Assembly: GCF_947490095.1 (NCBI RefSeq)
Contig: NZ_CANLFS010000014.1
Location: forward strand, 16,894-80,893
DNA length: 64,000 bases
Direction of reading: 5' to 3'
DNA from: an uncultured Halomonas sp.
GTDB lineage: Bacteria > Pseudomonadota > Gammaproteobacteria > Pseudomonadales > Halomonadaceae
The position numbers were made by a program, and so were the translations under genes. Shown piece by piece: positions 31,657 through 42,540 of this stretch. The notes beneath the pieces were generated by a model. That model was not told where the DNA came from, made no database searches, and saw nothing but the letters and a program-made list of their open reading frames with translations. Each line of letters starts with the position of its first letter. Position 1 is the first letter of the stretch.

Positions 31657-33507
<1,851 letters not shown>

Positions 33508-33527
33508 GCGTAAGCCTCTCGCCCTTC

Positions 33528-33553
33528 AAAGCCCGCCATCCGGCGGGCTTTTT
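33528..33553 (+). terminator. Rho-independent terminator after typA
   Basis: AAAGCCCGCC and GGCGGGCTTT pair around ATCC, with the stem running into TTTTT, 21 bp after the stop. Confidence 0.92.
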
Positions 33554-33679
33554 CGTGCACGCTCGCCGGCCACGCCTTCCCCCCCCGCGGCGTTGCGCCT
33601 CAATGCTGGTATGCTGGAGCCACACTCGACGGGCGCGCCTGGCGGCCGCCCCCATCGCCATCCAAGCAGGAGAGCCGAG

Positions 33680-34000
33680 ATGCATAAGCATGTGGAGTGG
33701 GACGCCCCCGGCGCCGATAGCGTGTTGCGCCATTTCCAGCAGGACGATAGTGGCTATTCCGACCCGGGGCCTGGCGACATCCTGTCGGCGCGCCACGAGG
33801 GCGCCGTGGTGCGGGTGAAGGTCGAGGCCTACGTGGACGGCACCAGCATCGGCCAGGTGGCGGCGATCATCGCCGTGGACAACGGCCGCCGGCTCGAGTC
33901 ACACGGCAGGCTCGCCCTGGGCGATACCGTGCGCCTACCCGACGACTGTCGCGCCCTGGAGCCAACTCCGAACGCCTCCGACGACAGGCACGACGACTAA
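33680..34000 (+). CDS. Hypothetical protein
   Basis: A 106-aa acidic protein starting MHKHVEWDAPGADSVLRHF. The centre reads like a small beta-barrel (ILSARHEGAVVRVKVEAYVDGTSIGQVAAIIA), followed by SHGRLALGDTVRLPDD, and it ends in a His/Asp-rich tail. The ATG at 33680 has GGAGAGCC upstream. It lies alone between typA and the NSS transporter. I do not recognise a family. Confidence 0.6.
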   Translation: MHKHVEWDAPGADSVLRHFQQDDSGYSDPGPGDILSARHEGAVVRVKVEAYVDGTSIGQVAAIIAVDNGRRLESHGRLALGDTVRLPDDCRALEPTPNASDDRHDD

Positions 34001-34123
34001 TCGAGACTCGCCTTCTCCCGAGCGTTAACGCGGCGTAAACGCGCCGCACTAGCTTCCCAATGGGGTTTTGTCGCAAAGTGGCGAAGTGGGCCAACGGCCT
34101 ACGCACACAGCTTCGGAGCCCCA

Positions 34124-35569
34124 ATGAGCACGCATAATATCTGGACCCACAAGGGCACCTTTTTGCTGGCCGCGGTCGGCTCGGCGGTCGGGCTCGGGAA
34201 CCTATGGCGCTTTCCCTACCTGGCCGGCGAGAACGGCGGCGGCGCCTTTATCCTGGTCTATGCCCTGACCATCTTCGCCGTGGGCATTCCGATCCTGATC
34301 GCCGAGATCCTCCTGGGCCGCAACAGCCGGCGCAGCCCCATCATGGGCATGCGCTTTCTCGCTCGTACCCATGGCGCCTCGCGCCGCTGGGAGGTCATCG
34401 GCTGGCTGGGTGGCGCCTCGGCCTTCCTGATCCTCAGTTTCTATTCGGTGATCGCCGGCTGGGCCATCCACTACACCTGGCAGATGCTGACCGGCTCGCT
34501 GACCGGGGCCAGCGCCGAGACCATTGCCGCCGGCTTCGATGCCCTGCTCGCCTCCCCCGCACTGCTCACGCTCTACCACAGCCTGTTTATCATCGCCTCG
34601 GGGTTGGTCGTCGGCCTGGGCGTCCACCAGGGCATCGAGCGCGGGCTAAGGGTGATCATGCCGGCGCTCTTCGTCATCCTGCTGGTGGTGCTCGCCTACG
34701 GCGTGGCCAACGGCGACTTTCCCGCCGCCGTCGACTTCCTGCTCACGTTCAATGTCGCCGACCTCAGCCTGGAGGGCTGGCTCGCGGCCATGGGCCAGTC
34801 GTTCTTCACCCTGAGCCTCGGCATGGGCGCCATCATGGCCTACGGCGCCTATATGTCCGGCGAGGTGTCACTGACCCGCACCGCCATTACCATCGCCGTG
34901 GTGGACACCGCCGTGGCCATCGTCGCCGGACTGGCGATTTTCTCGCTGGTATTCGGCGCCGGGCTCGACGCCGCCCAGGGGCCCGGGCTGATGTTCGTCA
35001 CCCTGCCGCTGGCCTTCGCCGAGATGCCCGCCGGCGGACTGGTCGGCGGCATCTTCTTCGTCCTCGTGCTGGGCGCGGCCATCAGCTCCTCCATCTCGCT
35101 GATCGAGCCGGTGGCCGCCTATCTGGTCGAGCGCTTCGACCTCACCCGCCCCCAGGCCGTATTCGCCATGGTGATGGCCACCTGGGCACTGGGCCTGTTG
35201 ACCGTCATCAGCTTCAACCTCTGGTCCGAAGAGAGCGTCTTCCACAACCTGTTCGGCCACAGCGCCTTCGACCTCTTCGAGCTGCTGACCAATATCTTCA
35301 TGCCGCTGGGTGGCATGTTGATCGCCCTGTTTGCCGGCTGGGCCCTCACCTCATCCGAGGTGGTGAAGGAAATGGGCACCAACGGGGGCTGGTTCACCAC
35401 CTGGCGCTTCCTGGTGCGCTTTATCGCGCCGGCGGCGGTCGCCTTCGTCTTCCTGCGCGCCATTCCCCAGGTGGGGGGCTACCTGCTTCCGGCCATCGGG
35501 GCCGTGGTCATCGTCGGCGCCTTCGCCGCCCACCGCATCCTGCCGACGGAGGGCGACCCAACGCACTGA
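34124..35569 (+). CDS. Sodium-dependent transporter, NSS/SNF family
   Basis: A 481-aa symporter of the neurotransmitter:sodium symporter family, expected to take up an amino acid with Na+. The first helix carries the sodium/substrate signature AAVGSAVGLGNLWRFPYLAGENGGGAF (residues 15-41), and GLGVHQGIERGLR near 165 and the unwound helix 6 stretch FFTLSLGMGAIMAYGAYMSG near 225-245 are typical. About 11-12 membrane segments are visible. Na+-coupled uptake suits a halophile. It is single; the ABC operon begins 79 bp later. Confidence 0.9.
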   Translation: MSTHNIWTHKGTFLLAAVGSAVGLGNLWRFPYLAGENGGGAFILVYALTIFAVGIPILIAEILLGRNSRRSPIMGMRFLARTHGASRRWEVIGWLGGASAFLILSFYSVIAGWAIHYTWQMLTGSLTGASAETIAAGFDALLASPALLTLYHSLFIIASGLVVGLGVHQGIERGLRVIMPALFVILLVVLAYGVANGDFPAAVDFLLTFNVADLSLEGWLAAMGQSFFTLSLGMGAIMAYGAYMSGEVSLTRTAITIAVVDTAVAIVAGLAIFSLVFGAGLDAAQGPGLMFVTLPLAFAEMPAGGLVGGIFFVLVLGAAISSSISLIEPVAAYLVERFDLTRPQAVFAMVMATWALGLLTVISFNLWSEESVFHNLFGHSAFDLFELLTNIFMPLGGMLIALFAGWALTSSEVVKEMGTNGGWFTTWRFLVRFIAPAAVAFVFLRAIPQVGGYLLPAIGAVVIVGAFAAHRILPTEGDPTH

Positions 35570-35648
35570 CCCCCGCCGTCGCCCAAGGGATCACGGCGGC
35601 GCCGCGGAATCATAAAACAAGCAAATACAACAACGACGAGAATTGCGC

Positions 35649-36428
35649 ATGGTACCCATGATCGACGTGCAACACGTCAACAAGGCCTTCGGCGGCCTCC
35701 AGGTGATCAACGATTGCTCGCTCTCGGTAAGGGCGGGCTCGATCACCGGACTGATCGGCCCCAACGGGGCCGGTAAATCGACCCTGTTCAACATCATCGC
35801 CGGGGCCCTGCCGCTGGACAGCGGACGCGTGCTCCTGAACGGCGAGGAGATCACCAACCGTCCCGCCAATGAGCTGTTCCACAAGGGGCTGCTGCGCACC
35901 TTCCAGATCGCCCACGAGTTCTCCCATATGACCGCGCTGGAGAACCTGATGATGGTGCCCCCGACCCAGGCCGGCGAGGGCCTGTTCAGCGCCTGGCTCA
36001 AGCCCGGCCTGGTGCGCTCCCAGGAAGCCGAGGTGCGCCGCCGGGCACTTGAGGTCGTCGACTTCATCGGCCTGCATCATGTGCGTAACGAGCTGGCCGG
36101 CAACCTCTCCGGTGGCCAGAAGAAGCTGCTCGAACTCGGGCGCACCATGATGACCGACGCCCGCGTCGTGCTGCTCGACGAGATCGCCGCCGGGGTCAAC
36201 CGCACCCTGCTCGGCGACCTGGTGGAGAACATCGAACGCCTCAACCGCGAGATGGGCTACACCTTCCTGGTCATCGAACACGACATGGAAATGATCGCGC
36301 GCCTCTGTGACCCGGTGATCGTGCTCGCCCAGGGCAGCGTGATGGTCGAAGGCTCCATCGAGGAGATCCAGAACAACCCCGAGGTCATCGAGGCCTATTT
36401 CGGAGCACCCCAAGATGCCACTACTTGA
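35649..36428 (+). CDS. Branched-chain-type ABC transporter ATP-binding protein (LivG-like)
   Basis: First ATPase of an HAAT-family importer. The 259-aa product has Walker A GPNGAGKST near residue 39, the ABC signature LSGGQKK near 150, Walker B VVLLDEIAAG near 172 and the H-loop VIEHDM near 206. The extra EFSHMTALENLMM segment before the signature is typical of LivG. ATG 35649 has GAG 8 nt upstream; it overlaps the next gene by 14 bp. With the following three genes it forms a tight operon. Confidence 0.9.
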   Translation: MVPMIDVQHVNKAFGGLQVINDCSLSVRAGSITGLIGPNGAGKSTLFNIIAGALPLDSGRVLLNGEEITNRPANELFHKGLLRTFQIAHEFSHMTALENLMMVPPTQAGEGLFSAWLKPGLVRSQEAEVRRRALEVVDFIGLHHVRNELAGNLSGGQKKLLELGRTMMTDARVVLLDEIAAGVNRTLLGDLVENIERLNREMGYTFLVIEHDMEMIARLCDPVIVLAQGSVMVEGSIEEIQNNPEVIEAYFGAPQDATT

Positions 36429-37119
36429 AGCCCGTGACGTCTATGGCGGCTACGGCGGCATGAACATCCTCAACGGGGTGAACATGACCCTCGAGGCCGA
36501 CGAAATCGGCGTCATCGTCGGCCCCAACGGCGCCGGCAAGTCCACCATGCTCAAGGCCATCTTCGGCCTGCTGGTCGTCACCCAGGGCGAGATCCTGCTG
36601 CGCGGCGAGCCCATTCACAACCTGGCGCCCCATCGCCTGGTGCATCAGGGCATGGGCTTCGTGCCCCAGGAGCACAACGTCTTTCCGAGCCTGACGGTGA
36701 AGGAGAACCTCCAGATGGGGGCCTTCCTCAAGCCGGGCAACGTCAAGCGCATGCTCAAGCAGATCTACGACTTCTTCCCGCCGCTCTACGACAAGCGTCA
36801 CCAGCCGGCCGGGGAGCTCTCCGGCGGGCAACGCCAGATGGTCGCCATGGGGCGTGCATTGATGGCCGAACCCAGCGTGCTGCTGCTCGACGAGCCCACC
36901 GCCGGCCTCTCGCCGCTGTTCATGAACGAGATCTTCGCCCAGGTGAAGCAGGTCAACGCCGCGGGTGTCGGCATCCTGATGGTGGAGCAGAACGCCAAGC
37001 AGGCACTCGCCATCGCCGACAAGGGCTTCGTGCTGGCCGCCGGTCAGAACCGTTTCACCGATACCGGTGCCGCCCTGCTGGCGGACCCGGAAGTGGCCAG
37101 GAGCTTCCTGGGCGGCTGA
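36415..37119 (+). CDS. Branched-chain-type ABC transporter ATP-binding protein (LivF-like)
   Basis: Second ATPase of the importer. The 234-aa product shows Walker A GPNGAGKST near residue 37, the Q-loop region GFVPQEHNVFPSLTVKENL near 80, signature LSGGQRQMVAMGRALM near 135, Walker B LLLDEPTAGLSP near 160 and the H-loop-like MVEQNAKQAL near 190 (the LivF form, with Gln/Asn). It lies between LivG- and LivH-like genes. Confidence 0.92.
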   Translation: MPLLEARDVYGGYGGMNILNGVNMTLEADEIGVIVGPNGAGKSTMLKAIFGLLVVTQGEILLRGEPIHNLAPHRLVHQGMGFVPQEHNVFPSLTVKENLQMGAFLKPGNVKRMLKQIYDFFPPLYDKRHQPAGELSGGQRQMVAMGRALMAEPSVLLLDEPTAGLSPLFMNEIFAQVKQVNAAGVGILMVEQNAKQALAIADKGFVLAAGQNRFTDTGAALLADPEVARSFLGG

Positions 37120-37149
37120 GCGGCCCGGGGAACAAGGAGAACCAACCTC

Positions 37150-38154
37150 GTGAACGAACTCGTCTTCTTTATCAACAACGTGATCGTCGCCGGCAGCGTG
37201 ACCGGCTCGATCTACGCCATCGGCGCGGTAGGCGTGACCCTGGTGTTCAGCATCATGCGCTTCGCCCACTTCGCCCACGCCGACATGATGACCTTCGGCG
37301 CCTTCATGGTGCTGCTGCTCACCCTGGCCTTTCCGGGGGCCGGCGCGGCCCTGGGGCTGCCCACCGCCGTGGTGATGCTGCCGCTGGCCATGGTCCTGAC
37401 CGCCGGCCTGGCGGTGGGCATCGACAAGGTGTTCTACAAGCCGCTGCGCGCCCACGGCGTGAAGCCCATCGTCATGGTGATCGCGTCGCTGGGCGTGACC
37501 CTGATGCTGCAGGGGCTGATCCGGGTCTTCGCCGGCACCAGCGGCGAGAGCCTCTACGTCGACGACCGCAAGGAGATCTTCCGCCTCGCCCTCCCCTTCG
37601 AGGGCGTGCGGGCACCGATCGTGGTGACCGAGCCGCAGATCATCCTGTTCGTGCTGACCATCATCTGCATCGTGGGACTGCACCTCTTCCTGTCGCGCTC
37701 GCGACTGGGCAAGGCGATGCGGGCGATGTCCGACAACCCCGACCTGGCCCGGGCCTCGGGCATCAATACCAACCTGATCGTGGCGGTGACCTGGGTGATC
37801 GTCGGGGGGCTGGCGGCCATCGCCGGCACCCTGCTGTCGCTGGACGTCACCTTCAAGCCGGACCTCAGCTTCTTCCTACTGCTGCCGATCTTCGCCGCGG
37901 CCATCGTCGGCGGCGTGGGCCACCCCTACGGCGCCATCGCCGGCGGTTTCCTGGTGGGCTTCGCCGAGACACTGGCGGTCTTCAACTGGGGCGTACTGCT
38001 GCGCCCCTTCCGCGACAGCCTGCCGGAGTGGCTGGCCAACGCCGGCAACCTGGCCTTCGTCGGCTCCGAGTACAAGATCGTGGTGCCCTTCTTCATCCTC
38101 GTTGCCATCCTGGTATGGCGCCCCACCGGCATCTTCAAGGGTAAGGTGATCTGA
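37150..38154 (+). CDS. Branched-chain-type ABC transporter permease (LivH-like)
   Basis: A 334-aa membrane protein with about eight helices. Family marks are GSVTGSIYAIGAVGVTLVFSIMRFAHFAHAD near residues 17-45, RASGINTNLIVAVTWVIVGGLAAIAG near 200-225, and IVGGVGHPYGAIAGGFLVGFAE near 255. It uses a GTG start at 37150 with AAGGAGA upstream. It forms the transmembrane dimer with the LivM-like protein, whose start overlaps its stop (TGATG). Confidence 0.92.
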   Translation: MNELVFFINNVIVAGSVTGSIYAIGAVGVTLVFSIMRFAHFAHADMMTFGAFMVLLLTLAFPGAGAALGLPTAVVMLPLAMVLTAGLAVGIDKVFYKPLRAHGVKPIVMVIASLGVTLMLQGLIRVFAGTSGESLYVDDRKEIFRLALPFEGVRAPIVVTEPQIILFVLTIICIVGLHLFLSRSRLGKAMRAMSDNPDLARASGINTNLIVAVTWVIVGGLAAIAGTLLSLDVTFKPDLSFFLLLPIFAAAIVGGVGHPYGAIAGGFLVGFAETLAVFNWGVLLRPFRDSLPEWLANAGNLAFVGSEYKIVVPFFILVAILVWRPTGIFKGKVI

Positions 38155-39464
38155 TGAGCACACAGCAAACGCATCGAGAGGATCTGGTCGCCTCACCGTC
38201 ACGCTTTCCGCTGCGCGAGGCGGTGTTGTTCACCATCCTGCTGGCCGCCATTGTCGGCATCTACACCGCCATGGGGGCCGCCTACAGCACCCGCATGCTG
38301 GTGGAGGCCTCCTGCTACGCCATCCTGGCCCTGGGCCTGACCATTCAATGGGGCTATGCCGGCCAGTTCAACGCCGGTGTCATGGGCTTTGTGGCGCTCG
38401 GCGGCTACTGCGCCATGGCCTTCAGCATGCCGGTCAACGGCGAGTTCTGGGCAAGCCCCCTCTCCGGTGAGCTGGGCATGGTGGCACTGATGGCCCTGGG
38501 TGGCGTGCTGCTGGTGGTGGGCGCCAGCAAGTTGCACCGCCTGGGCGTTCCCAAGCCCCTGCGTACCGGCCTGGCGGTGGCCCTGGCACTGCTCTTCTAT
38601 CTGCTGGTCTCGACCCGCCTGGGCGTGGTCACCGAGCAGATCGAAGCCCAACACGACTACATCGGCGGCCTGGGGCTCCCGCCCTGGATGGGCTGGATCG
38701 TCGGCGGGGCGGTAGCCGGCGTGGTGGGTTATTTCATCGGCAAGGTCTGTCTGGGGCTGCGCAGCGACTACCTGGCCATCGCCACCCTGGGCATCGCCGA
38801 GATCATCAAGGCCGTACTCAAGAATGCCGACTGGCTAACCCGTGGCACCGCCACCGTGTCGCCGCTGCCCTGGCCGGTACCGGGTCCGGCCGAGGTGGGC
38901 TTCACCCTGGCACGGGCCCTCTACTTCTCGATTACCGCGGTGATGATCGTGGCGATCTTCCTGCTGCTCAGCCGCGCCTATCACGCCCCCTGGGGGCGCA
39001 TGATCCGAGCCATCCGCGACAACGAGGTCTCCGCCGCGGCCATGGGCAAGGACATCAACCACCGGCGACTCGAGATCTTCGTGCTGGGCTGCATCCTGAT
39101 GGGCATCGGCGGCGCCGCCCTGGGCAGCTTCAACAGCCTCTTCGACCCCCAGGGTTATTTGCCCCTCAATCACACCTTCCTGGTGCTGGTGATGGTGATC
39201 CTGGGCGGTCCGGGCAATAACCTGGGCACCATCTTCGGCGCCTTCGCGGTGTATATCATCTGGGTGATGTCCGAGCCCCTGGCGCTGGCCGTGCTCGACC
39301 TGGCGATCGCGTTCGGCGAGGGCAATTTCGGCTGGGAAGCCTCCGCCACCCTCGACAGCCGTGCCCTGCAGGCCAGGGTATTCGTGATCGGCCTGCTGAT
39401 CTCGCTGGTACTGCGCTTCGCCCCCAAGGGACTGTTGCCCGAGAAGGTCAAGCACCACGGGTAA
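38154..39464 (+). CDS. Branched-chain-type ABC transporter permease (LivM-like)
   Basis: A 436-aa permease, longer than LivH as usual for LivM. It shows LVEASCYAILALGLTIQWGYAGQFNAGVMGFVALGGYCA near residues 47-85, LRSDYLAIATLGIAEIIK near 205, the EAA-like loop RAIRDNEVSAAAMGKDI near 285, and the VMVILGGPGNNLGTIFGA ending near 345. It closes the four-gene operon; the binding protein is the convergent gene downstream. Confidence 0.92.
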   Translation: MSTQQTHREDLVASPSRFPLREAVLFTILLAAIVGIYTAMGAAYSTRMLVEASCYAILALGLTIQWGYAGQFNAGVMGFVALGGYCAMAFSMPVNGEFWASPLSGELGMVALMALGGVLLVVGASKLHRLGVPKPLRTGLAVALALLFYLLVSTRLGVVTEQIEAQHDYIGGLGLPPWMGWIVGGAVAGVVGYFIGKVCLGLRSDYLAIATLGIAEIIKAVLKNADWLTRGTATVSPLPWPVPGPAEVGFTLARALYFSITAVMIVAIFLLLSRAYHAPWGRMIRAIRDNEVSAAAMGKDINHRRLEIFVLGCILMGIGGAALGSFNSLFDPQGYLPLNHTFLVLVMVILGGPGNNLGTIFGAFAVYIIWVMSEPLALAVLDLAIAFGEGNFGWEASATLDSRALQARVFVIGLLISLVLRFAPKGLLPEKVKHHG

Positions 39465-39564
39465 CGTAAGCTGTAAGCAACGCACTGTGCGACAAACGTA
39501 TCGGCCCGGCGGTGCTCGCTCGCGACATAAATCGGAGCTCTCTACATAACGGTGTGAAACAGAA

Positions 39565-39592
39565 AGGCCCCGGCGGGAAACCGCCGGGGCCT
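39565..39592. terminator. Convergent terminator between the permease operon and its binding protein
   Basis: A perfect 12-bp stem AGGCCCCGGCGG / CCGCCGGGGCCT with a GAAA tetraloop. On the minus strand it is followed by TTCTGTTTC, so it best serves the binding-protein gene. Confidence 0.8.
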
Positions 39593-39628
39593 ATGTCATT
39601 CAGAGCCTGTCAGGGCCAGTTAGCCGGA

Positions 39629-40849
39629 CTACTTGTCCAAAAAGCCCTTGCTGACGAACTCGCCGCCCTCGACCGCCATCTCCTCGACGATGCCAGGCAC
39701 GTCGCCCTTCTCATCGAACTCATGGCTGCCCGAGGCGCCCTCGTAGTTGATCTCCTCGCCGGCGGCGATCAGCTCCCGGGCCTTCTCCCACTCGCCGGGC
39801 AGGACCACCTCACCCGGGGCGGAGGAGACGCTACGCAACGCCTCGGAGAGGCCCTCGCGCTCGGCACTGCCGTTCTGCTCGATGGCCAGCGCCAGCAGGA
39901 AGGCCGCGTCATATCCTTGGCCGGCGAACACCGCCTCGTGGGAAATCTCCCCCGCCTCGGCCAGCTCGACGAAGCGCTGGGTACCGGGGCTATCCGGGTT
40001 GCCCGGGCGCGTGGCGATAAAGCTGTCGTTCAGCACCTCTTCGCCCACGCCATCGAGCAGCCCCGAGATCACCATGCCGTCGGCCCCGATATAGCGGGTG
40101 AACATGCCGCTCTCATAGGCCTGGCGTACCACGGTCTGACCGGAGGTATCGCCGTAGGCCAACACCACCAGGTCGGGTACGCCGGTCGCCGAGAGCGTGC
40201 CCAGCTCGGAGCGGTAGTCGGCGCGGTTATCCTCGTGGGCCAGGTTCTCGGCCACGGTGCCGCCCTCGGCCTCGTAGGTCGCCACGAAGGAGTCGGCCAG
40301 GCCGCGGCCGTAGTCGTTGTTCACATAGGTGACCGCCACCTCCTCGATGCCCTTGTCCAGCAGCATCTTCGCCAGCGCCTCGCCCTGGAAGGCATCGGAC
40401 GGCACGGTACGGAACACCAGGTCGTTGTCGTCCAGGTCACTCACCGCCGGTGCGGTGGAGGCCGGCGAGACCATTACCACGCCACCCGGGATGGCGGCGT
40501 TGTTGGCCGCGGCAATCGTGCCACCGGTACAGAGTGCGCCCACGATCGCCGAGACCTTTTCGCTGTTCACCAGGCGGTCGGCCGCGTTGGACGCCGCCGA
40601 GGCGTCGGAACAGGTGGTATCGCCGCTGGGCATGGCGACCTGCTCGCCGTCCAGCACGCCCCCCTGCTCGTTGACATGCTGCACGGCCAGCTGCGCCGCA
40701 TCGTAGACCGGCGGGGTCAGGGTCTCGATCGGTCCGGTGAAGCCACCCAGAAAGCCGATCTTCACCTCGGCCTGAGCCGCCCCCATGGCCAGCGTGGAAG
40801 CCGCCACCGCCATCGCTACTAGACTCTTCTGAACCGGGCTCTTGTTCAT
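39629..40849 (-). CDS. Branched-chain-type ABC transporter substrate-binding protein
   Basis: Periplasmic binding protein of 406 aa. A signal peptide (MNKSPVQKSLVAMAVAASTLAMGAAQA) is followed by EVKIGFLGGFTGPIETLTPPVYDAAQLAVQHVNEQGG, the classic start of the LivJ/Peripla_BP_6 fold. A cysteine pair (Cys in GDTTCSDA and GALCTGGT) could form a disulfide. It almost certainly feeds the four convergent transporter genes. The ligand may be branched-chain amino acids, but related proteins bind amides, urea or aromatic acids. Confidence 0.9.
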   Translation of the reverse strand: MNKSPVQKSLVAMAVAASTLAMGAAQAEVKIGFLGGFTGPIETLTPPVYDAAQLAVQHVNEQGGVLDGEQVAMPSGDTTCSDASAASNAADRLVNSEKVSAIVGALCTGGTIAAANNAAIPGGVVMVSPASTAPAVSDLDDNDLVFRTVPSDAFQGEALAKMLLDKGIEEVAVTYVNNDYGRGLADSFVATYEAEGGTVAENLAHEDNRADYRSELGTLSATGVPDLVVLAYGDTSGQTVVRQAYESGMFTRYIGADGMVISGLLDGVGEEVLNDSFIATRPGNPDSPGTQRFVELAEAGEISHEAVFAGQGYDAAFLLALAIEQNGSAEREGLSEALRSVSSAPGEVVLPGEWEKARELIAAGEEINYEGASGSHEFDEKGDVPGIVEEMAVEGGEFVSKGFLDK

Positions 40850-41203
40850 ATTATTCGTCTCGCTTGGTTTATCAGGACTGGTTTACAGGACTGGTTTGCA
40901 GAAATGACACACCCCCTAAATCTGGAAGGGCCGAGGGAAAAACTCAAGCCTGCCTTACCAACGCTTGGTCCCAACGCTCGGCTCCTTGCCAGGCGCCGTG
41001 ATCCCGACGACCCGGCTAGACTGAGCCCGTCACCTTCCTCGATGAGGGCCCCGATGCCCCGCCTCGACTACCGGCGGCGCTTCGTTTGAAACCGTGGTCG
41101 ATAGCAGCCGGCCTTTGGAACACATGGGTTCTGTCACGTGGGGGCCTTCGTCCCGCACAATGGCCCACCGTAATGTTCCACCCATACCGCAAGGAGACAT
41201 GCA
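40850..41203. other. 354-bp intergenic region with a 13-bp tandem pair
   Basis: Between the binding-protein gene and the symporter. At 40873-40898 CAGGACTGGTTT(A/G) is repeated twice directly, inside the promoter region of the binding-protein gene. The symporter has AAGGAG 7 nt upstream of its ATG. No ORF with coding character, RNA gene or convincing promoter pair was found in the rest. Confidence 0.5.
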
Positions 41204-42460
41204 ATGACCCAATCCCCGCGCACTACCAAGGAAAATCTGTGGCGGCGCATTCCGCTCTGGCAGAAGATCCTGACAGGCCTGGTACTCGGTGTGCTGGCCG
41301 GCGCCCTGATGGGGGAGAACGCCAGCGTCTTCAAACCCATCGGCGATATCTTCATCAGTGCCATCAAGATGCTAATCGTGCCGCTGGTATTCTCGACCCT
41401 GGTGGTCGGCATCACCGCCATGCGCGACCCACAGAAGATGGGCCGCATCGGGGCTCGCACCATCGGCCTTTACCTGATCACCACCGCCTTCGCCATCAGC
41501 ATCGGCCTGCTGGCCTCCTGGATCTTCCAACCGGGGGTAGGCCTGGAGATGAGCTTCGAATCCGGGACCGAGGCCAAGGAGGCCCCCAGCCTGGTGGAGA
41601 TCATCGTCGGCCTGGTGCCTCAGAACCCCGTCAGCGCCCTGGCCAGCGGTAACATCCTGCAGATCATCGTCTTTGCGATCGGTCTGGGTATCTCGCTGAC
41701 CCTGATCGGTGAGAAGGGAGAGCCGGCGGTACGCGTCTTCGACAGCTTCGCCGAGGCGATGTACAAGCTCACCAGCATCGTCATGGCCTTCGCCCCGTTC
41801 GGGGTATTCGGCCTGATCGCCCATGTCGCCGGCAGCTATGGCCTCGAGGTACTGCTACCGCTGGCCAAGGTGATTGGCGTGGCCTACCTGGCCAGCATTC
41901 TGCATGTGCTGGTGGTCTACTCCGGCCTGCTCGCGCTGCTCGGCAGACTCAACCCGCTGCGCTACCTGCAGGGCATCCTCGACGCCCTGGTGGTGGCCTA
42001 TTCTTCCGCCTCCTCATCGGGCACCCTGCCGGTCTCCATTCGCTGTGCCCAGAAGAATCTCGGCGTCTCGGAGGGTGTCTCCGGCTTCGTGCTGCCGGTC
42101 GGTGCCACCATCAACATGGACGGCACCGCCATCTACCAGGGTGTGGTTGCGGTGTTCATCGCTCAGCTGCTGGGTGTCGACCTCAGCCTGATGGACTACG
42201 GCATGATCATCGTCACCGGCACTTTGGCCTCCATCGGCACCGCCGGCGTGCCCGGTGCCGGCCTGGTGATGCTCTCCATCGTCATGGCCCAGATCGGCCT
42301 GCCACTGGAGGCGATCGCCGTCATCGCCGGCATCGACCGCATCCTCGACATGGCACGCACTAGCGTGAACGTGGCCGGAGACCTGATGGTCACCACCCTG
42401 GTCGGCAAGAGCGAAGGCGAGCTCGACGAACGCATCTACAACGCCACGCGCAAGAGCTAA
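41204..42460 (+). CDS. Dicarboxylate/amino acid:cation symporter (DAACS family)
   Basis: A 418-aa symporter of the GltP/DctA/glutamate-transporter family. Visible are the N-terminal FISAIKMLIVPLVFSTLVVGI near residues 52-72, the re-entrant loop serine motif SSASSSGTLPVS near 267, the TM7 Na+/substrate motif NMDGTAIYQG near 305 (NMDGT) and the second hairpin GTAGVPGAGLVML near 345, followed by DRILDMARTSVNVAGD near 386. The substrate may be glutamate, aspartate or C4-dicarboxylates. It is followed 80 bp later by a C45 acyltransferase-like gene. Confidence 0.92.
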   Translation: MTQSPRTTKENLWRRIPLWQKILTGLVLGVLAGALMGENASVFKPIGDIFISAIKMLIVPLVFSTLVVGITAMRDPQKMGRIGARTIGLYLITTAFAISIGLLASWIFQPGVGLEMSFESGTEAKEAPSLVEIIVGLVPQNPVSALASGNILQIIVFAIGLGISLTLIGEKGEPAVRVFDSFAEAMYKLTSIVMAFAPFGVFGLIAHVAGSYGLEVLLPLAKVIGVAYLASILHVLVVYSGLLALLGRLNPLRYLQGILDALVVAYSSASSSGTLPVSIRCAQKNLGVSEGVSGFVLPVGATINMDGTAIYQGVVAVFIAQLLGVDLSLMDYGMIIVTGTLASIGTAGVPGAGLVMLSIVMAQIGLPLEAIAVIAGIDRILDMARTSVNVAGDLMVTTLVGKSEGELDERIYNATRKS

Positions 42461-42540
42461 CCCACTGGGGCCGGCGCGCTGCCGGCCCCATGCCGCACGC
42501 ATGCTAGAGTGATCCAACACATCCGCGTGCGGAGATCACC

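Noticed and set aside
33600..34123. Small RNA gene in the typA to NSS-symporter interval
   Set aside because: A GC hairpin at 34030-34047 exists, but no promoter plus terminator pair was found and a small protein gene explains most of the interval.
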